Of a DNA stretch of 64,000 nt, positions 8,841 to 17,168 are shown piece by piece. The notes under the pieces are model-generated. The model saw only the letters and a program-made list of their open reading frames with translations, searched no databases and was not told where the DNA came from. Numbering within the stretch: the first letter of the stretch is position 1; every line of letters begins with the position of its first letter. This DNA comes from Hahella sp. HNIBRBA332 (GTDB lineage: Bacteria; Pseudomonadota; Gammaproteobacteria; Pseudomonadales; Oleiphilaceae). The stretch lies in NCBI RefSeq assembly GCF_030719035.1, contig NZ_CP132203.1, positions 5,040,501-5,104,500 on the forward strand, given 5' to 3'. The translations under genes and the position numbers were made by a program.

Positions 8841-9656
8841 TTAATTTAAAGGCTCCGCGTTAAGGCGAAACCGGGACGCGCTCATTTTCATTTGAAAAGT
8901 CCGCAATTGACGGTAGCGCATATCCACCTGAAGCAGTTGCGTCAACGCATCTCGTAGTTCAGGGTCCACGGCGCAGCCGAATATGATCGCAGATATGGCG
9001 TTGGAGGGAAACTTACAAAGGGACAATGCCTCACCATCCCATTGTATTTGCTTCTGTCCCGTATCTAACGGGCGCAACAAGCGCCATTCCCCCTCCCCGG
9101 CAAACTCTGTGGCGCATTGGAACAAAGGACTGAAACCGAATGCGCCAGTCTGCGGCCTTTCGTCACAATATTCGACTTTTTTAAACGTTTGCGGGCTGCC
9201 TTGGTAGTGTCCTTCCATCAGTCCCGCTTTACCGGAGTCTATCTCCAGTGCGACGCCACGGTGGCGATCTCCTTGAAAGCGCCATAACGCAACGCTTTCA
9301 ACTGACTCAAACAGACTAATCACGCCCAATGAAAGCATAAAACGGGGGCTGAGAAACAAAGGCTCGCTCGCTGCGCCCTGCAATAAAATAGCTTCGATTT
9401 CCTTGCGTTTATGCTTGGCCTGCTGCAGATAATACTCGAAGGTGACCAGGCTGCTCAGCTCCTCGGGAAGCGCGTCATATTGCCTCTTTACTTCCGCCAT
9501 GAACTTCGCTTGAGTGATATCCCTGACCGGAGCGGCCGCCAAGGGCAGTTCTGGACTCAGAAAAGGATCGTGCAAGCCGGCCAGCCCACGCAGGGGCAAT
9601 TTTCCCTCTCTCAAGATGGTAATGCTCAGCTTGTCGGCGTACAGATATAATTTCAT
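8841..9656 (-). CDS. DUF2971 domain protein
   Basis: A 271-residue soluble protein without signal peptide, from the ATG at 9656. A longer reading to 9701 exists but would overlap the divergent gene's ribosome site. The order of features fits DUF2971: a LALWRFxGDRHRGVALEID-like segment in the middle, then FKKVEYCDERP, an acidic-aromatic 'EGEWRLLRP', and IIFGCAVDPELRDAL near the end. The function of the family is unknown; some members sit in defence or stress islands. The gene is divergent from the VanZ-like gene at 9684, only 27 bp away. Confidence 0.65.
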   Translation of the reverse strand: MKLYLYADKLSITILREGKLPLRGLAGLHDPFLSPELPLAAAPVRDITQAKFMAEVKRQYDALPEELSSLVTFEYYLQQAKHKRKEIEAILLQGAASEPLFLSPRFMLSLGVISLFESVESVALWRFQGDRHRGVALEIDSGKAGLMEGHYQGSPQTFKKVEYCDERPQTGAFGFSPLFQCATEFAGEGEWRLLRPLDTGQKQIQWDGEALSLCKFPSNAISAIIFGCAVDPELRDALTQLLQVDMRYRQLRTFQMKMSASRFRLNAEPLN

Positions 9657-9683
9657 GTTTTGATGCCTAGGAAGCGCTTTCCC

Positions 9684-10082
9684 ATGTTCAGTTCGTCTCA
9701 ATTATATAAAAGCTTGATCGTTCTTGGAGGTCATTGGTCTGCTCGTGTCGCCTTCTACTTACTGATGGTGATAGGGCTGATCATTGCGCTCACTCCCAAC
9801 GAGTACACGCCACTGGGAACGGTTAACGATAAAATACGGCATGCGTTTTCTTTCGCTGCAATGAGCGGCATGGCCATGTGGAGTCACCGTAATAGCCAGG
9901 TCTTTCATGTTTTTATCGCTATGACTTGCTATGGCCTGCTCATTGAAGGCCTGCAAAGCTTGATTCCCTACCGGGACGGCAGCTTTGGAGATATTGTGGC
10001 CAATACGATCGGCATTGCGATTGGCGCGTTCCTGGCGAACTGGCTGATAGTCTCCGTCCGTCCCCCCAAGGCCTCCTACTGA
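9684..10082 (+). CDS. VanZ-like family membrane protein
   Basis: A 132-residue protein with four hydrophobic segments and the VanZ pattern: a TPxEYTPLGTxNDKIRHAFSF stretch after the first segment, then 'LLIEGLQSLIPYRDGSFGDIVANTIGIAIG'. The start is the ATG at 9684, placed by AGGAAG at 9669-9674 (9-base spacing). The ATG at 9663 lacks such a site. VanZ was named for low-level teicoplanin resistance, but most relatives are uncharacterised small membrane proteins. No glycopeptide-resistance genes are nearby, so resistance should not be assumed. Confidence 0.8.
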   Translation: MFSSSQLYKSLIVLGGHWSARVAFYLLMVIGLIIALTPNEYTPLGTVNDKIRHAFSFAAMSGMAMWSHRNSQVFHVFIAMTCYGLLIEGLQSLIPYRDGSFGDIVANTIGIAIGAFLANWLIVSVRPPKASY

Positions 10083-10166
10083 AACCGCCCTCAAGGATTT
10101 CCCGATAAGCAGGCTTCTACAGAAAATGCACTAATGTATTAGTAGTAAGAAATAAGCCCGAAAGTT

Positions 10167-10184
10167 TGTAAGAAATATCTCACA
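10167..10184 (+). promoter_or_regulatory. GacA/UvrY upstream activating sequence
   Basis: TGTAAG-N6-CTCACA at 10167-10184 matches the GacA box (TGTAAG-N6-CTTACA) at 11 of 12 fixed positions. It lies about 185-190 bp before the inferred start of the GGA-rich RNA at 10355, the distance seen upstream of Pseudomonas rsmY and rsmZ. It is therefore the expected binding site for a GacA/UvrY response regulator, whose gene is not in the window. Confidence 0.75.
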
Positions 10185-10354
10185 AAGCCGTAGGAAATTA
10201 GCGAAAGTTACTGTAATCATTACGGATTTACTTGCTGAGACATTTCATAACATATTGTTTTATATGAATTTCCAAAAACAAGCTTGGTTAAGCGGCGCAC
10301 TCGCTCTTGATGATTGTCACAAAAACGTCATTCGGCCCGAGGTATATTTACAAC

Positions 10355-10574
10355 CGTCAGGGCAGACAAGGAAATGGAATCCAGCCAGGATGGTTTCTTC
10401 GCAGGAAGCGAAGGGAAGCAAGGATAGGGAGTGATGCTTGAGGGAATTTTTGGAGTTAATCCAGGAATAAAACAGGACAAAGTTGGCGCATAGGATGGCG
10501 CTTTACCAAGGAACGGCGGATAGGAATCCAAAACCTATTCCAAATGAGGCGACCTGATTAGTCGCCTTTTTTTT
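10355..10574 (+). ncRNA. CsrB/RsmZ-type CsrA-sequestering small RNA
   Basis: About 220 nt with 15 GGA motifs between 10370 and 10525, far above chance, and no plausible gene on this strand. Several sit in hairpin loops, the classic CsrA/RsmA target: CTTCGC-AGGAA-GCGAAG (10399-10415) and GGAT-AGGA-ATCC (10518-10529). It ends in a strong intrinsic terminator (10547-10574). A -10-like TATATT at 10343-10348 places the start near 10355; the -35 is poor, as expected for an activated promoter. A GacA box lies upstream at 10167. The RNA would bind many copies of CsrA/RsmA and relieve its repression of target mRNAs. The 5' end is approximate. Confidence 0.85.
10547..10574 (+). terminator. Intrinsic terminator of the CsrB-like RNA
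   Basis: A 7-bp perfect stem AGGCGAC/GTCGCCT (10547-10553, 10561-10567), a 7-base loop, and eight Ts (10567-10574). It overlaps the stop codon of the convergent methyltransferase gene (10558-10560). Confidence 0.9.
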
Positions 10575-11232
10575 CGCTTGGGATATGGCGCCCACTCTCA
10601 TAAATTCTCACCTCATTAAACTCTTCAAATTCATTAAGGTCTGGGAACGTTCTGCCGGATGCTGTCTTCTTCAGCTCATATCCAGGAGCCGCCAGATTAC
10701 GCACCCGTGAATCCGCCAGCAGCACTTTCGACGCTTTATCGCGCCACTCAGGCAGCCATTGCAGGTTCTCCCTATCATAGAGAACATCCGCCGCAGTGAT
10801 CACGTCAGGCTTGTCGGCAGGCGGCAATGTCTCACACACCGTCACCCATACTCCATTCAGCCTCGCATTCTCTATTGTCGCCACTTGCGCCGCCGCATCC
10901 AAATCACACGCCAAAACGTCGGCAGCCCCTGCGAGAGCCGCTGCGATCGCCACTACACCAGATCCGGCCCCAATATCCCAAACCGTTTTCCCCTTCACTA
11001 CCTCAGGATGATCAAGGATATAACGCGCCAATACCTGACCGCTGGCCCAGCAAAAACTCCAGTAAGCCGGCTCGGCGACGACGGCCTGGGCCTCATCGTG
11101 GGAGAGAGGCCCTTCCATCACCTCAGGGTCGAATAAATACAGACGGATTTCAGGAATAAGGGACGGCGCGGCCAGCCGCAGAGCGCTGCGAGGCAAAGTG
11201 CGTTGCAGCAAAGGCAGTAATCGATTCAACAT
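10558..11232 (-). CDS. Class I SAM-dependent methyltransferase (ETFB/L11 lysine methyltransferase-like)
   Basis: A 224-residue cytoplasmic methyltransferase. SAM motif I is VWDIGAGSGVVAIAAALAG (about residues 84-102), followed by LACDLDAAA (motif II) and 'ITAADVLYDRENLQW' (post-motif II/IV). The arrangement, with an N-terminal region that includes 'YWSFCWASGQVLARYIL', fits the protein-lysine or nicotinamide N-methyltransferase-like group related to ETF-beta lysine methyltransferase. The substrate is not known. Its 3' end overlaps the convergent terminator of the small RNA, and it has no operon partners. Confidence 0.75.
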   Translation of the reverse strand: MLNRLLPLLQRTLPRSALRLAAPSLIPEIRLYLFDPEVMEGPLSHDEAQAVVAEPAYWSFCWASGQVLARYILDHPEVVKGKTVWDIGAGSGVVAIAAALAGAADVLACDLDAAAQVATIENARLNGVWVTVCETLPPADKPDVITAADVLYDRENLQWLPEWRDKASKVLLADSRVRNLAAPGYELKKTASGRTFPDLNEFEEFNEVRIYESGRHIPSEKKGD

Positions 11233-11446
11233 AAGAAGTTAATCCGCTACTGAAAGCAGGTTATCGAATTAGACGAAAATTTCGGGAAATAACAGCAATT
11301 ATGTCACATAAAATAGCGAAACTGCGGAAATCCGGTTAAAGAAACGTTTCGTATTCCTTACTTTAAAACTTGCGTCAGAATTTCGTCACACCTACGGAAA
11401 TGCACCTATTGCGCGGCTAAGCCCGGGATTCTGCGTGTAAAAGCGC

Positions 11447-11474
11447 TTGGCAGAGCGCCGGCTTCTGCTAGACT
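11447..11474 (+). promoter_or_regulatory. Probable sigma-70 promoter of mscS
   Basis: TTGGCA (11447-11452) and TAGACT (11469-11474) are separated by 16 bp and lie about 120 bp before the mscS start. The 364-bp gap 11233-11596 holds nothing else that I can support. Confidence 0.5.
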
Positions 11475-11596
11475 AGCGCTGTCTGGCTTCAATGTCCGCA
11501 CGTTCGCCGTCATCTTTTGCACTGCAAAAACCAACCTCACCTATCCCAGGTGGCGAGCGCTGACGCATAAGAACTAAAACCGCTAAGGAGTCTTCA

Positions 11597-12415
11597 ATGG
11601 AGAACCTAGATCAGTATTTAGATAAAGCTGTCGAGCTGGTGATGGAATACGCGCCGCAATTGTTGCTAGCCATCATTACACTCGCAGTAGGTATGTGGCT
11701 GATCAATAAAGCGCTCAAATTCACCGACGATCGTTTGCAGAAAAAATTTGATCCGACCCTCACCAAGTTTGTTCACAGCCTTGCGTCGGTTGCCCTCAAG
11801 GCGATGTTGCTCGTCAGCGTGGCGCAAATGGTGGGCATTGAAACGACTTCCTTTATCGCGGTTTTAGGCGCCGCCGGTCTGGCTATCGGCCTGGCTCTAC
11901 AGGGTAACCTGTCGAACTTCGCCAGCGGCATTATGATCCTGGTGTTTAAGCCTTTTAAGGTTGGCGATGTGATAGACGGTGCCGGCTATATCGGTACGGT
12001 CAGGGAAATCCAGATCTTCACGACGATTTTGATGACCCCCGACAATCGCCGGGTCATTATTCCCAACTCCAATCTGGCCAATAACCCATTGATCAACATC
12101 GCAGCGGAAGCAACCAGACGTGTGGACATGGTATTCGGCATCAGCTACGGCGACGACATCGACAAAGCGAAAAATATAATTAAATCCATGCTGGAAGCCG
12201 ATTCACGTGTGTTGAAAGACCCCGCTCCCGTTATCGCCGTGCTGGCGCTGGCGGACAGCTCCGTAAATCTCGCCGTACGCCCTTGGGTCGCCACTGCGGA
12301 TTATTGGCAGCTGTATTTCGACATGCATGAGAATGTGAAGAAGCGCTTCGACGAAGAAGGCATCACCATTCCGTTCCCACAAAGGGATGTCCACATTTAT
12401 CAAGAAACTCAATAA
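11597..12415 (+). CDS. mscS: Small-conductance mechanosensitive channel MscS
   Basis: A 272-residue inner-membrane channel of E. coli MscS type and length (E. coli 286). Three N-terminal hydrophobic helices end in the pore-lining TM3 with Gly/Ala packing, GAAGLAIGLALQGNLSNFASG (two segments of TM3a, about 93-112). The MscS beta domain ('KPFKVGDVI...GTVREIQIFTTIL') and the 'NNxxIIPNSNLAN' cytoplasmic motif follow. It opens on hypo-osmotic shock to release solutes, which suits a marine organism. The start is supported by AAGGAG 7 bases before the ATG. Confidence 0.92.
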   Translation: MENLDQYLDKAVELVMEYAPQLLLAIITLAVGMWLINKALKFTDDRLQKKFDPTLTKFVHSLASVALKAMLLVSVAQMVGIETTSFIAVLGAAGLAIGLALQGNLSNFASGIMILVFKPFKVGDVIDGAGYIGTVREIQIFTTILMTPDNRRVIIPNSNLANNPLINIAAEATRRVDMVFGISYGDDIDKAKNIIKSMLEADSRVLKDPAPVIAVLALADSSVNLAVRPWVATADYWQLYFDMHENVKKRFDEEGITIPFPQRDVHIYQETQ

Positions 12416-12448
12416 CTCCCTTAATCCCTTTTATTTTTGGAAAGTTCC

Positions 12449-12469
12449 CCCGGACCGGCCAGGTCCGGG
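12449..12469 (+). other. Stem-loop between mscS and the OmpA gene
   Basis: CCCGGACC (12449-12456) pairs perfectly with GGTCCGGG (12462-12469) over a 5-base loop. It ends 24 bp before the OmpA start and has no U-tract. It could protect or attenuate the OmpA mRNA, or end mscS transcription. Confidence 0.4.
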
Positions 12470-12493
12470 AATAGATTACACAAAGAGGTGGCA

Positions 12494-13780
12494 ATGAAAG
12501 CAAAACTACTCCCATCTATTTTACTTGTGAGCGCCATTGCATCCGCGCAGCCGGCGCTTGCCGACGGACGCGAAAAAGGCGCTTATTTCACAGGCCTGCT
12601 CGGCTACACATTTTTCGACCATGAGCGTCAAATTGAAGACGATCCCAGTTTGGCGGCAGGTTTGGGCTATAACTTCACGCCAGCTATCTCCGCTGAAGTT
12701 CTGATCGGCGCAGCGGATCTAGAGCGCAAACATAACACAGGCTATCTTGATAGCGTGTTCTATCGTGTTGACGCTCTCTATCACTTCAACCAGGGAGAAG
12801 CGTGGCGCCCCTATATTGTTGGCGGCGCAGGCAACTATAGATTCAAATACGACGGTGGCGGCAAAGATGAAGAAACCCAGTACAACCTGGGCGCCGGCAT
12901 CAAGCACGCTATCAGTGAATCCATGGACGTGCGCTTTGACGCCCGTGGCGTATATGGCGATGAGGACGAAACCAAAGACGCCATGTTGAACCTGGGCTTC
13001 ACCTACATGTTCGCCTCAGCCGCGGCGGCGCCTATGGACAGCGATAGAGACGGCGTATATGACGACGAAGACGCCTGCCCTGGCACACCCTACGGCGCTA
13101 CTGTCGACGCTCGCGGATGTGAAGTGATCGGCGATGCGGATGGCGACGGCGTGACAGATGATAAGGACCAGTGCCCCAACACCAAAGCTGGCGCACGCGT
13201 TGACGCCACTGGCTGTCCAGTTGTCGGCGACGATGACGCAGACGGCGTACCGAACGAAAAAGACCAGTGCCCGAACTCTCCCGCAGCGGCCAAAGTGGAC
13301 AGCAGAGGCTGCCCGCTGGACACCGACCGTGACGGCATCACCGACGGTCTGGACGCATGCCCTGACACGCCCTATGGCGCGAAAGTGGACAACCGCGGCT
13401 GCCGTATTCAGTTGAGCGAAACTGTAACTATTACACTGAACGTCACCTTCCCCACCAACTCAGCCGCGATTCCGGACGAGTTCGTATCCGAAGTAGAGAA
13501 ACTGGCTGAATTCATGCGCCAGTATCCAGACACGAAAGCTGTAGTGGAAGGACACACTGACGATCGCGGCCAAGACGCCTACAACCAGAAGCTGTCTGAG
13601 AAGCGCGCCAACGCCGTGCGTCAGATGGTCGTTGAGCGTTTCGGCATCGCCGGCGAGAGAATCTCCAGCGTCGGCTACGGCGAAGCCCGTCCGATTGGCG
13701 ATAACAACACTGCAGAAGGCCGTAGCGCCAACCGTCGTGTTGTAGCAGTCGTGGAAGCGACCGTTAAAACCAATCAATAA
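12494..13780 (+). CDS. OmpA-family outer-membrane protein with thrombospondin type-3 repeats
   Basis: A 428-residue secreted protein. Signal peptide residues 1-23 end at QPALA|DG. Residues 24-175 resemble an eight-stranded OmpA beta-barrel with alternating aromatic strands. About 181-304 hold four Asp-rich calcium-binding repeats of the form DxDxDGVxDxxDxCPxT...VDxxGC. The C-terminal OmpA domain (about 320-428) binds peptidoglycan, with VEGHTDDRGQ and 'SEKRANAVRQMVV'. The ATG at 12494 is chosen because AGAGGTG lies just upstream and a signal peptide follows. The overall plan matches Pseudomonas OprF-like porins. It anchors outer membrane to cell wall and may form a pore. Confidence 0.92.
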   Translation: MKAKLLPSILLVSAIASAQPALADGREKGAYFTGLLGYTFFDHERQIEDDPSLAAGLGYNFTPAISAEVLIGAADLERKHNTGYLDSVFYRVDALYHFNQGEAWRPYIVGGAGNYRFKYDGGGKDEETQYNLGAGIKHAISESMDVRFDARGVYGDEDETKDAMLNLGFTYMFASAAAAPMDSDRDGVYDDEDACPGTPYGATVDARGCEVIGDADGDGVTDDKDQCPNTKAGARVDATGCPVVGDDDADGVPNEKDQCPNSPAAAKVDSRGCPLDTDRDGITDGLDACPDTPYGAKVDNRGCRIQLSETVTITLNVTFPTNSAAIPDEFVSEVEKLAEFMRQYPDTKAVVEGHTDDRGQDAYNQKLSEKRANAVRQMVVERFGIAGERISSVGYGEARPIGDNNTAEGRSANRRVVAVVEATVKTNQ

Positions 13781-13806
13781 CGGCTCATTCGCCAGATAAT
13801 CCAAGC

Positions 13807-13837
13807 AAGGGGAACTCAGGTTCCCCTTTTTATTTTT
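13807..13837 (+). terminator. Intrinsic terminator of the OmpA gene
   Basis: AAGGGGAAC (13807-13815) and GTTCCCCTT (13820-13828) form a perfect 9-bp stem with a 4-base loop. It is followed by a T-rich tail (TTTATTTTT). It lies 27 bp after the stop codon. Confidence 0.92.
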
Positions 13838-13951
13838 CCCATCCGTTACCCAGTTCCCAACTTTCAGCCCCTTGGTTTGCTGCAATCGCAACTTAATAGG
13901 CTATCTTAATTAATAAGAGCGAATGTTTCTTATCCAGGCTGGAGGTGGCTT

Positions 13952-14479
13952 ATGCCTGTACAATCTTTGAAGAACTTCCTCGATGGACATCAAGTCCGAT
14001 ATGTGTCGATACAGCACTCCCCTGCTTATACAGCCCAGGAGATCGCTCAATCCGCGCATATCTGCGGGAAGATGCTCGCAAAAACCGTGATTGTCATGAT
14101 GGACGGCAAGTTCGCGATGGCGGTTATGCCCGCCACATCACGCATCCGTTGGGACCGTTTCATGCGCGCGATGGGTACGGATTTCATAGAGTTGGCGGAC
14201 GAAGAAGACTTCAAAGATCATTTTGCGGAATGCGAAGTCGGCGCCATACCTCCTTTCGGCAATCTGTACGGCATGTCCGTCTATATGGACGAGCATCTGC
14301 GCAATAACGAAGAGATCGCCTTCAGCGCAGGCACTCACAGCGAGATCCTGCGCATGTCCATGAGCGCATATGTCGACTTGGCGCGGCCGCTTATCATGAA
14401 TGAAGGGTTCGTTCAGCCCAACAGCCCGCCGCTACAGAGGGTGCGGCAAGGCCGCAAACGCGCCCACAGGCACGCCTGA
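13952..14479 (+). CDS. YbaK/prolyl-tRNA-editing-domain deacylase
   Basis: A 175-residue protein with a YbaK/EbsC (ProXp) domain over about residues 1-150. The N-terminus 'YxxIQHSPAYTAQEIAQSAHICGKMLAKTVIVMMDGK' and 'PPFGNLYGMSVYMDE' are family landmarks; the domain hydrolyses mischarged aminoacyl-tRNA. GGAGG lies 8 bases before the ATG. The last 30 residues are Arg/Pro-rich and look like a tail with no domain. The gene is followed immediately by the binding-protein gene at 14520. The exact tRNA substrate (Cys-tRNAPro or Ala-tRNAPro) is undetermined. Confidence 0.82.
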   Translation: MPVQSLKNFLDGHQVRYVSIQHSPAYTAQEIAQSAHICGKMLAKTVIVMMDGKFAMAVMPATSRIRWDRFMRAMGTDFIELADEEDFKDHFAECEVGAIPPFGNLYGMSVYMDEHLRNNEEIAFSAGTHSEILRMSMSAYVDLARPLIMNEGFVQPNSPPLQRVRQGRKRAHRHA

Positions 14480-14519
14480 CCCCGGAGCAGTCAATATTCG
14501 CCAGCATAGACCGGCAGCG

Positions 14520-15317
14520 TTGCCGATATACAAATATCTGACGCTTACGCTGGCGGCGTTATGGCTGCTCGCGGGTTTCGCCTACGCTGAGAAGCCGACG
14601 CTTATCCTGGGCGGCCCTCCCTGGCCGCCTTACTTGGATGAAGATCACCCACACCGTGGCCTGGCCACGGAAATCGTGGAGTCCGCCTTCCATAAAGCGG
14701 GCTATCCGGTGCAGATTAAGATCTTGCCCTGGCCTCGTCTGTTGCGGGCAGCAGAGTTCAAAGAAGTTGATGTCATGATAGGCCTTTGGTGGACACTTGA
14801 AAGAGAAGAAGCCTTTATCTTTTCCTCTCCCTATTATGTCAACGTCATCGGTTTCGCCGCGCCGACAGAGAGCACATTCAAACCATCGCGCCTCAGTGAT
14901 CTCACCAATGTCCGCATTGGCGTGCGCCAAGGCGCCCGCTTTTGGAGCCCTTTTGACTTCTCGACTTCACTGAACAAAGTCACCGTCAACACAACAGAAA
15001 GCGCCCTCAATATGACCGCTGTCGGACGACTGGATCTGACCGTGGAGGACGTCAGGATTCTGAAAAATCTCATCAATCATGATGAAAGGCTGAGCGAGAA
15101 CCTGAAAATACTGCCTCTGCCCTTGGTGTATCGCCCCTTGCATATGGGGGTGCGTCGCAACCTGGACAACGCCGAAGTCATCGCCGCCGACTTCAACGCA
15201 GCCCTGGCCGGGCTTCTGCAAAGCGGTTGGGTGGCGACCATATATCGACGCTACGGCATAGCGGAGAGCCCTTTGGATATCCTTACCCGTACGCCGCCCT
15301 CCATGGCGGACGAATAA
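14520..15317 (+). CDS. Periplasmic amino-acid-type solute-binding protein (family 3)
   Basis: About 265 residues from a TTG at 14520. The signal peptide LTLTLAALWLLAGFAYA|EK is followed by a small type-II periplasmic binding domain ('PPWPPYLDEDHPHRGLATEIV...FxxVDVMIGLW'). The frame stays open upstream to an ATG at 14400, but that would overlap the YbaK gene and bury the signal peptide, so the start is uncertain. There is no permease or ATPase nearby. In marine Gammaproteobacteria such orphan proteins are common and may act as sensors or transport helpers. It resembles 55379-56107 in design. Confidence 0.75.
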   Translation: MPIYKYLTLTLAALWLLAGFAYAEKPTLILGGPPWPPYLDEDHPHRGLATEIVESAFHKAGYPVQIKILPWPRLLRAAEFKEVDVMIGLWWTLEREEAFIFSSPYYVNVIGFAAPTESTFKPSRLSDLTNVRIGVRQGARFWSPFDFSTSLNKVTVNTTESALNMTAVGRLDLTVEDVRILKNLINHDERLSENLKILPLPLVYRPLHMGVRRNLDNAEVIAADFNAALAGLLQSGWVATIYRRYGIAESPLDILTRTPPSMADE

Positions 15318-15419
15318 GGCCCTGGCGCCTGCGCCAAGGCTTTGCAGTCCCCTTCCCTATTCCTCTATCATTAGGCTCCCGGCTTATCCAGCCGCCGTCC
15401 GGAACGCATTGACATTACT

Positions 15420-16703
15420 ATGACAGACAAGGCTTCTTCCCAGCTTAGCGACGCCCCCGATTATGACGTCATTATCGTCGGCGGAGGCATGGTCGGCGCA
15501 GCCATCGCCGCAGCGTTAAAGAACACCGCCTTAAAAACAGCGGTTATTGAGAGGGAGCCGCCGGCCCCCTTCAGCCCTGACGAGACGCCGGACCTGCGCG
15601 TATCCGCTATCAATTTCGCCAGCGAGCAGTTTCTCACTCAGATTGGCGCCTGGGAACACGCACTATGTATGCGCGCCCACCCCTACCAACGACTGGCGGT
15701 GTGGGAAAAACTGGGCAATCCCCTGGGCGAGCGATTGTCGTCGGTGGTCAACAAAACAGAGTTTGATTCTCGCCAGGTCGGCCACTCCCATCTTGGTCAT
15801 ATTGTTGAAAACCGGGTCATTCAATTGGCCCTGCTGCGCGTGGTCGAGCAGGCGGAAAACGTAACCTTGATCAGTGGACGGCGCATTAACGCCATCAACT
15901 TTCGCGCATCGTCTCCCGAAGTCACACTGGACGATCAAACCCTACTGCGCGGACGCTTGATCATCGGCGCAGATGGCGGCTCCTCCCTGGTCCGGGAACA
16001 GGCGCAGCTCGGATTATTCAGCGACGCCTACGAGCAGCATGCCCTGGTGGTCAGCGTCGCCATAGCAGGCGAGCCCCAAGATATTACCTGGCAGGCATTC
16101 CGACCCCATGGACCACTGGCGTTTCTGCCATTGTGCGCCATCGATGGCGTCGCCTACGCCTCCTTGGTCTGGTACGACCAGCCCGCCAAGTTAAAGGCTT
16201 TACAGCAACTCTCTCAGGAAGAGTTTATCCAAGCCCTGCGCAAAGAGTTTCCCCGGCAGTTGCCGAGATTACTCCAAGTGCTCGGTAAAGGCTCATTCCC
16301 ACTCGTTAAACGACACGCTCAACACTATGTGGCTCAGGGCGTCGCGCTGGCGGGCGACGCCGCGCATACAATTAATCCCCTGGCGGGACAGGGGGTTAAC
16401 CTCGGGTTTCAAGATGCCGCCGCCCTTGCGGAAGTTATTCAAAAAGCCGCTGAACGAGGACTAGACATTGGAGATCTCCAGACTCTACGCCAATATGAGC
16501 GACTGCGCCGAGGAGAGAACCTGAAAATGATGACGCTGATGGATGGATTTTATTACGCTTTCAGCAACAATCTGGCCCCAGTGAAGTTGGCGCGCAACCT
16601 GGGTCTCGGGCTCGCTGGCTTGTTAGGGCCTGCGAAGCGCAAGGTCATCGCCTACGCCATGGGGCTGAATGGCGCGCAGCCTGAACGTCCGCTGACGCGC
16701 TGA
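15420..16703 (+). CDS. UbiH/UbiF/VisC-family FAD monooxygenase (ubiquinone biosynthesis)
   Basis: A 427-residue flavoprotein hydroxylase. Features in order: the FAD Rossmann VIIVGGGMVGAAIA (18-31), the LRVSAINFAS segment typical of Coq6/UbiF, the internal GADGGSS (about 182-188), and ALAGDAAHTINPLAGQGVN (about 310-328), which closes over FAD. The family hydroxylates the quinone ring of ubiquinone precursors. UbiF/UbiI/UbiH paralogues are hard to separate by eye; UbiF-like is the best guess. It works in the same pathway as ubiA but is 10 kb away. The next gene (hinT) follows after 53 bp. Confidence 0.85.
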   Translation: MTDKASSQLSDAPDYDVIIVGGGMVGAAIAAALKNTALKTAVIEREPPAPFSPDETPDLRVSAINFASEQFLTQIGAWEHALCMRAHPYQRLAVWEKLGNPLGERLSSVVNKTEFDSRQVGHSHLGHIVENRVIQLALLRVVEQAENVTLISGRRINAINFRASSPEVTLDDQTLLRGRLIIGADGGSSLVREQAQLGLFSDAYEQHALVVSVAIAGEPQDITWQAFRPHGPLAFLPLCAIDGVAYASLVWYDQPAKLKALQQLSQEEFIQALRKEFPRQLPRLLQVLGKGSFPLVKRHAQHYVAQGVALAGDAAHTINPLAGQGVNLGFQDAAALAEVIQKAAERGLDIGDLQTLRQYERLRRGENLKMMTLMDGFYYAFSNNLAPVKLARNLGLGLAGLLGPAKRKVIAYAMGLNGAQPERPLTR

Positions 16704-16756
16704 CTGTCGCAACAAAACATAACCACACTGTATACGCAGCCAAAGGATGCAAGACC

Positions 16757-17119
16757 ATGTCTGAAACGATTTTCAGCAAAATCATCAAACGGGAAATTCC
16801 CGCCGACATTATCTACGAGGATGAGTTCTGTCTGGCGTTTAACGATATCAACCCCCAGGCGCCAGTACATTTTCTGGTCATTCCCAAAAAGCCCATCGCC
16901 ACCATCAATGACATTGAGGAGCAAGACCGGGAACTAGTGGGCCACCTGTACATCGCGGCGGCAAAAATCGCCAAAGAAAAAGGGTTCGCCGACGATGGTT
17001 ATCGTGTAGTGATGAACTGCAATGAAAGCGCGGGACAAACGGTTTTCCATATCCACCTTCACGTTCTGGCGGGGAAACCTCTGGGCTGGCCGCCGTATAC
17101 GGACAAGCTCAAAGTCTAG
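16757..17119 (+). CDS. hinT: HIT-family purine nucleoside phosphoramidase
   Basis: A 120-residue cytoplasmic nucleotide hydrolase. The catalytic histidine triad is FHIHLHVLAG near the C-terminus, and the N-terminal 'IFSKIIKREIPADIIYEDEFCLAFNDINPQAPVHFLVIPK' pattern is characteristic of bacterial HinT. It hydrolyses AMP-lysine-type phosphoramidates and aminoacyl-AMP. Length is usual for the family. AAGGA lies 9 bases before the ATG. Confidence 0.95.
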   Translation: MSETIFSKIIKREIPADIIYEDEFCLAFNDINPQAPVHFLVIPKKPIATINDIEEQDRELVGHLYIAAAKIAKEKGFADDGYRVVMNCNESAGQTVFHIHLHVLAGKPLGWPPYTDKLKV

Positions 17120-17139
17120 GCTTGCCCTTCTAGACGATG

Positions 17140-17168
17140 GAAAGGGTAAGGCGCGAACTTACCCTTTC
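17140..17168. terminator. Stem-loop between convergent hinT and hydrolase genes
   Basis: A perfect 11-bp stem GAAAGGGTAAG (17140-17150) / CTTACCCTTTC (17158-17168) with a 7-base loop, between convergent stop codons. It has no long U-tract. It probably serves as a transcript 3' end for both genes. Confidence 0.5.

Noticed and set aside
9684..10082. Glycopeptide (teicoplanin) resistance by the VanZ-like gene
   Set aside because: No vanHAX or related genes are nearby, and most VanZ-like proteins in Gram-negative bacteria have no link to resistance.
10328..10531. Minus-strand open frame of 67 codons
   Set aside because: It is the complement of the GGA-rich RNA. Its protein composition (Pro/Ser-rich, no ribosome site) is what the reverse of GGA repeats gives.
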